DNA from: Pseudoflavonifractor sp. An44
Lineage (GTDB): Bacteria; Bacillota; Clostridia; Oscillospirales; Oscillospiraceae
Assembly: GCF_002161675.1 (NCBI RefSeq)
Contig: NZ_NFIH01000014.1
Span: 1 to 64,000 of the forward strand
Reading direction: 5' to 3'
Length of the DNA stretch: 64,000 bases
A model generated the notes under the pieces. The model saw only the letters and a list, made by a program, of their open reading frames with translations. It was not told where the DNA came from and searched no databases. Below, piece by piece: positions 61,025-64,000 of the stretch. The number at the start of each line of letters is the position of its first letter. Position 1 is the first letter of the stretch. The translations under genes and the position numbers were made by a program.

Positions 61025-61543
61025 CTACAAATCTCTGTCTTTATGGTCGTAATTCAAATAGCCATTGTGTACCTTGGCATGGTTCTTTAGCTTGATAAAG
61101 CCGCGTTCCTGATTCTCCAACGCTTTCTGATACCCTTCATCCGTGAGAAACAGGCGCATCTTATCGCCTTTATAGCCGACAGGGGATTCAAAAGAAAGCA
61201 CATCAAAGACAACCATGTGGCGTACCTGCGAGTCAAACCGCTCCAGAGCCATAATGTCATGGCCTTTCAGTTTTTCAGCCCCGGATTGCTGCCGGGCCAA
61301 TGCGATCCGCTCGCCCATAGTGCGAGGGTAAGGCAAGTGGTAGTTCTTCTGAATATCCTTCACCAGATCCATGCACTGTTCATCCGACAGAACCCGCAGC
61401 TTTGCCATGAGGCCCCGCACCATATCACGCTGCTCCGGGTTACGGGTAAAACGGGCTGTCATATACAGTTCATCCAGCACTTTGGCCTGGCAGTCGCCGT
61501 CAACCTGAAACAACTGCCTTTTTTCTTCTTCGTTAAGTTCCAT
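61025..61543 (-). CDS. Conserved ICE protein, unknown (first gene of the operon)
   Basis: A 172-residue protein (MELNEEEKRQLFQVDGDCQA, SGAEKLKGHDIMALERFDSQ, KMRLFLTDEGYQKALENQER) with no recognised fold. It begins the long minus-strand operon and is preceded by a structured leader with a terminator-like hairpin (61573-61643). Ribosome site GAAGGAGG is excellent. It might be a regulator, given its position. Confidence 0.6.
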   Translation of the reverse strand: MELNEEEKRQLFQVDGDCQAKVLDELYMTARFTRNPEQRDMVRGLMAKLRVLSDEQCMDLVKDIQKNYHLPYPRTMGERIALARQQSGAEKLKGHDIMALERFDSQVRHMVVFDVLSFESPVGYKGDKMRLFLTDEGYQKALENQERGFIKLKNHAKVHNGYLNYDHKDRDL

Positions 61544-61572
61544 GTGAATTTCCTCCTTCTGAAAATGGGCGC

Positions 61573-61643
61573 AAAAAAAGGGCGCCCATCAGATCAGATG
61601 AAACGCCCTGACAAACAGCGGTCCGGTAAAACACCGCACCGCT
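61573..61643 (-). promoter_or_regulatory. Attenuator-like leader of the conjugation operon
   Basis: On the minus strand a hairpin AGCGGT-G-CGGT / ACCG-G-ACCGCT (61617-61643) is followed by GGGCG ... CGCCC (61580-61608) and then seven T (61573-61579), a typical intrinsic terminator, 30 nt before the first operon gene. A GGGAGG-containing stretch lies about 30 nt further upstream. The order (structure, terminator, gene) suggests that read-through is regulated. Confidence 0.6.
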
Positions 61644-61800
61644 GCTGTAATATTCAATTTTGTCTTTTAGGTAACACCTCCCATCATTCGACAGATTTTT
61701 CGTTGACTATCAAGGTTGGAAAAGGAATTGAATAGGCAACGACAAACGCTGAAACCCTTGAAAACACTGGGTTTTTCCGTTTGTCTTTATTATACCGTAA

Positions 61801-61980
61801 GGGCACACCTTTGCCACCTTGGCCCTACAAAACGGGGTGGACGTAAAAACGGTGTCCGGGATGCTGGGACACTTTTCCGCAGGTTTCACCCTGGACACCT
61901 ACGCCCATATCACCAGTGCAGCCCAGCGACAGGCGGCAAAGACTATGGGGAGTGTGCTGGCGGGGACAATCCAGACTTGA
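61801..61980 (+). pseudogene. Tyrosine integrase, 3' fragment
   Basis: Sixty codons in frame to TGA: HTFATLALQNGVDVKTVSGM, LGHFSAGFTLDTYAHITSAA and a short end. These are box II of tyrosine recombinases, with HxLRH reduced to its last His, the LGH motif and the catalytic Tyr in DTYAH. The N-terminus and the active-site Arg are missing; a stop lies directly upstream in frame. It is probably what remains of a resident integrase gene at the right end of the ICE. Confidence 0.85.
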
Positions 61981-62178
61981 TTGTTGCTTGAAAACTTCTG
62001 CCTGGAGTTTTGTAAGGTTTCCAGAGTAATGGGGGCGTAGGGAGGGCCACTTCAAATTACAATCTCAAGACACTCTATGGGCTGTCTTACACAAAATTTA
62101 GGAGCATTGGTGACATGGATGGCTGGATGTGGTATGATAACAATAAATAGTTTCATGTTGCGGAGGTGGAATGCGAAA

Positions 62179-62937
62179 ATGCACAAAAATCGTTTGATGT
62201 ATTTTCTAATAATTACATTTTCTATCACAGGTATAGCTTGGATTAGTCTTGCTGCTTTAACGAAATTGTGCATTATTTCGTTCACACATCCAATAGGTAC
62301 CATTTTGCATATTATAGGCGGGTTTGGACCGACAATCGCAGCCTTACTTCTAATAGACGAGAAATTGACATTCGATTCTGTGAAAAAGTTTGTGTTTCAT
62401 GGAAAAAAGAAATCGATGACCTGTTTTTGGATACTGTCTGTTATGGCAATAGTAACAATTGGGATTTCGTCGATGGAATTTAATTCGGTACTGCCGTGGT
62501 ATCTGGTACCAGTCGTTTTTCTTCAAGCCGTATTTATATATGGAGGAGAAGAAGAATTGGGTTGGCGTGGTACAATGCAGCCTCTATTAGAGAAAAAGTA
62601 TAATTTTCAAATAGCGACCGTAATTACAGGTGTGGTATGGGGCGTTTGGCATATTCCGCTTTGGTTTGTGGAAGGCTCATCTCAACAAAATATGGATTTT
62701 TTGTTATTTTTAATCCTTGCAGTAATATTAAGTTTTTGGCTGGCTGCGATTTATAAAAAGACACAATGTGTTTTCGCTTGTAATGTCTTTCACGGACTGA
62801 TAAATACGCTTTTATCCGTGTTTGTTGTTAAGCTAAATCCAGTATTGGTGTTGGGGCTCATTGTTATGTTGGTCTATTCCATATACCTATGGTATGACGA
62901 AGATAAGAAAATGAAAATTTCGAATTTGTCCCAGTAA
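62179..62937 (+). CDS. CPBP-family intramembrane metalloprotease
   Basis: A 252-residue membrane protein from ATG 62179 (GGAGG upstream); the track-like longer start at 62077 lies in the preceding region. Motif 1 GGEEELGWRG (EExxxR), motif 2 VVWGVWHIPLWF and motif 3 CNVFHGLIN are the catalytic Glu/Arg/His sets of CAAX/bacteriocin-processing (CPBP/Abi) proteases. Seven or eight membrane segments. Such proteins process prenylated or peptide substrates or give bacteriocin self-immunity; nothing nearby tells the substrate. It is AT-rich and outside the ICE operon. Confidence 0.85.
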   Translation: MHKNRLMYFLIITFSITGIAWISLAALTKLCIISFTHPIGTILHIIGGFGPTIAALLLIDEKLTFDSVKKFVFHGKKKSMTCFWILSVMAIVTIGISSMEFNSVLPWYLVPVVFLQAVFIYGGEEELGWRGTMQPLLEKKYNFQIATVITGVVWGVWHIPLWFVEGSSQQNMDFLLFLILAVILSFWLAAIYKKTQCVFACNVFHGLINTLLSVFVVKLNPVLVLGLIVMLVYSIYLWYDEDKKMKISNLSQ

Positions 62938-63060
62938 GGCCAATTTTTACATAGCAGTCCTGCACGGCTAGTCCAGGGGTGCTTTTACTTTGTGAGTAGC
63001 TGCCGGTGTTGTAGATTATGTTCTGGCGCATCCTCTCCGGGAAAATCCAGCTCTCACCGC

Positions 63061-63102
63061 TCCAAACTCCCGTATGGGTCACGGTTTGGGTCAAGCCAGT
63101 TT
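63061..63102. repeat. Imperfect direct repeat, copy 1
   Basis: About 42 bp starting TCCAAACTCC and containing GGTTTGGGTCAA, matching 63395-63435 with about 35 identical positions. The pair brackets a terminator and a tRNA 3' half, which suggests attachment-site remnants of an integrated element. Confidence 0.5.
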
Positions 63103-63215
63103 AGTGCCGTTTTGACACTACCAGGGGAGGGAAGCCATCACAAATCCAAACTACCGAAAAAGTCCTAAAATTCGGGAGAAATAAGTGAATAGTGAAGAGT
63201 GAATAGGGAAAAAGG

Positions 63216-63245
63216 AAATCCCAGATGCTTTCGCATCTGGGATTT
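63216..63245. terminator. Strong bidirectional terminator
   Basis: AAATCCCAGATGC / GCATCTGGGATTT, a perfect 13-bp stem with the stable TTTC loop, directly beside the 3' end of the tRNA fragment. Confidence 0.85.
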
Positions 63246-63246
63246 A

Positions 63247-63291
63247 TGGTTGCGGGGGCAGGATTTGAACCTACGACCTCCGGGTTATGAG
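63247..63291 (-). tRNA. tRNA-Met (CAT) 3' half, truncated
   Basis: On the minus strand the sequence runs from the anticodon loop CTCATAAC through the variable loop and the T arm (GGTTCAAATCC) to an acceptor strand ending ACCA. The 5' half (D arm, 5' acceptor) is absent; the sequence upstream diverges after the anticodon arm. This pattern is typical of a tRNA 3' end carried as an attachment site by an integrated element. Not a functional tRNA. Confidence 0.8.
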
Positions 63292-63394
63292 CTGCGGATC
63301 GTTGATGCTTTTGGCCCCGTTGGATGCTTTTCAGCCCTGTTTGCTCAGAATGCGTATGCAGTTTGACCCTGTGTGTTTCGTTGGCTCCACGCAG

Positions 63395-63435
63395 TCCAGA
63401 CTCCGTAGGGGTCAGGGTTTGGGTCAAAGCTGTTT
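63395..63435. repeat. Imperfect direct repeat, copy 2
   Basis: About 41 bp starting TCCAGACTCC with GGTTTGGGTCAA, the partner of 63061-63102. It overlaps the 3' end of the hepT-like gene. Confidence 0.5.
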
Positions 63436-63756
63436 CAGCTCCTCCAGGAACTTTGGAAGGACATCATAGATAATGGCGCAGATGACCGTCCAGTTGGTGT
63501 CCTCGTAGTGGTGAACCAGCCGATGTCTCAGTCCGGCAATTTTCACCCACGGAATGGTGTTGTGTTCCTGTTTGAACTCAGCGGTCAGGTTGGCCACATG
63601 TTCCCCGATGTTGTACAGGGGAGTTGTCACCGCCCATTGGATGGGCTCCTCGTGAAAGATTCGTTCGGGGGTAATGTTTTCCCGGCTGATGTAGTTCAGC
63701 AATTTCTCCGTGGTTTCCTGAATCTTGGCGATTCGTTGCTCGTCACTGTACTTCAT
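63424..63756 (-). CDS. hepT: HepT-like ribonuclease toxin (DUF86)
   Basis: A 110-residue helical protein with the HEPN catalytic pattern RHRLVHHYEDTNW (RxxxxHxY-like: Arg, His and Tyr). HepT proteins are RNase toxins paired with MntA nucleotidyltransferase antitoxins that inactivate them by adenylylating the tyrosine. Its start overlaps the stop of the mntA-like gene by 4 nt (ATGA), the usual arrangement. Full length. Confidence 0.88.
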   Translation of the reverse strand: MKYSDEQRIAKIQETTEKLLNYISRENITPERIFHEEPIQWAVTTPLYNIGEHVANLTAEFKQEHNTIPWVKIAGLRHRLVHHYEDTNWTVICAIIYDVLPKFLEELKQL

Positions 63757-64000
63757 GCGATTTGTACGCCCTCCCCCATAATCGTATCGTAGAAGGTGGA
63801 ATCAGGATTGATTTCCCTAAGCTCAAACACATCAACGGGCTTGTTCAGTGTCATGTGTAGTTCCTCTGCAATGCACAGCACATCGGTGGGATCAAAATTC
63901 TTGCCCCCCACAACAATCAAATCAATGTCCGAGGAAGCATCTGCCTCTTGACGGGCGTAGGAGCCAAACAGGATGGCCCGCTCTGCATGATACTTTTTCA
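63753..64000 (-). CDS. mntA: MntA-like nucleotidyltransferase antitoxin, cut by window edge
   Basis: The last 82 codons are in the window (KKYHAERAILFGSYARQEAD and on). GSYARQEADASSDIDL is the GSx10DxD minimal nucleotidyltransferase motif; VDVFELREIN supplies the third acid. MntA adenylylates HepT and neutralises it. The first codons lie beyond the right edge. Coupled to hepT by a 4-nt overlap. Confidence 0.88.
   Translation of the reverse strand, partial: KKYHAERAILFGSYARQEADASSDIDLIVVGGKNFDPTDVLCIAEELHMTLNKPVDVFELREINPDSTFYDTIMGEGVQIA

Overview
The window is almost entirely one large integrative and conjugative element (ICE) of the Tn1549 / C. difficile CTn (CD1107-CD1112) type, in a moderately high-GC gut Clostridia host (Lachnospiraceae/Oscillospiraceae-like). 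This rests on the gene families (PrgI, VirB4, VirD4, Maff2, CD1112, CD1108, DUF4315, CD1107, PcfB, DUF3846, TopB), strong GGAGG ribosome sites, frequent TTG/GTG starts and tet(W). No host housekeeping gene is visible.

Layout. 1-2650: decayed left part with fragments of a cysteine-rich VLP gene, two 115-bp MITE-like units and a membrane XRE regulator. 2659-9863: accessory ICE genes on the minus strand (MobC, unknowns, radical SAM, Cys-rich VLP, topoisomerase III, DUF3789). 10221-16155: cargo: an AT-rich unknown gene, SLOG protein with divergent XRE regulator, AbiE toxin-antitoxin, and a dTMP module (dUTPase, ThyX, DUF1599-like). 16225-31202: surface and transfer genes (thioester/SpaA adhesin fused to a class B sortase, CD1107, DUF4315, M23+NlpC/P60 hydrolase, VirB4, PrgI, MT-A70 methylase, SpoVG, VirB6-like). 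31302-42649: nested element A (11.3 kb: serine recombinase, replication and MobP-type genes, tet(W), SAM methyltransferase) inside the maff2 gene. 44909-52716: nested element B (7.8 kb: serine recombinase, primase-helicase, MobQ relaxase with an RSF1010-like oriT, RlmA/TlrB-like rRNA methyltransferase) inside virD4. 53010-61543: early ICE genes, ending upstream in an attenuator-like leader. 61801-64000: outside or at the ICE end: integrase 3' fragment, CPBP protease, tRNA-Met 3' half, HepT/MntA pair.

The ICE operon is read right to left. Both T4SS motor ATPases are interrupted inside the Walker A P-loop: VirB4 by a 137-residue mini-intein (GTPG^SGKS), VirD4 by a 334-nt structured, stop-containing insertion with intron-like ends (GSGSG^KT). 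VirD4 is also split by element B, and Maff2 by element A. Both genes rejoin exactly in frame if the elements are removed (617 and 70 aa). Transfer would therefore depend on protein splicing, removal of the RNA-like insert and site-specific excision.

Other notable points: a MVTFMRLR macrolide-type leader before the rRNA methylase; a shared C-terminal (R/K)PS(I/V/L)xxxL tail on seven unrelated ICE proteins; a self-contained adhesin-sortase fusion; and several genes with a strong Shine-Dalgarno but only AUC/AUA/ACG at the start position.
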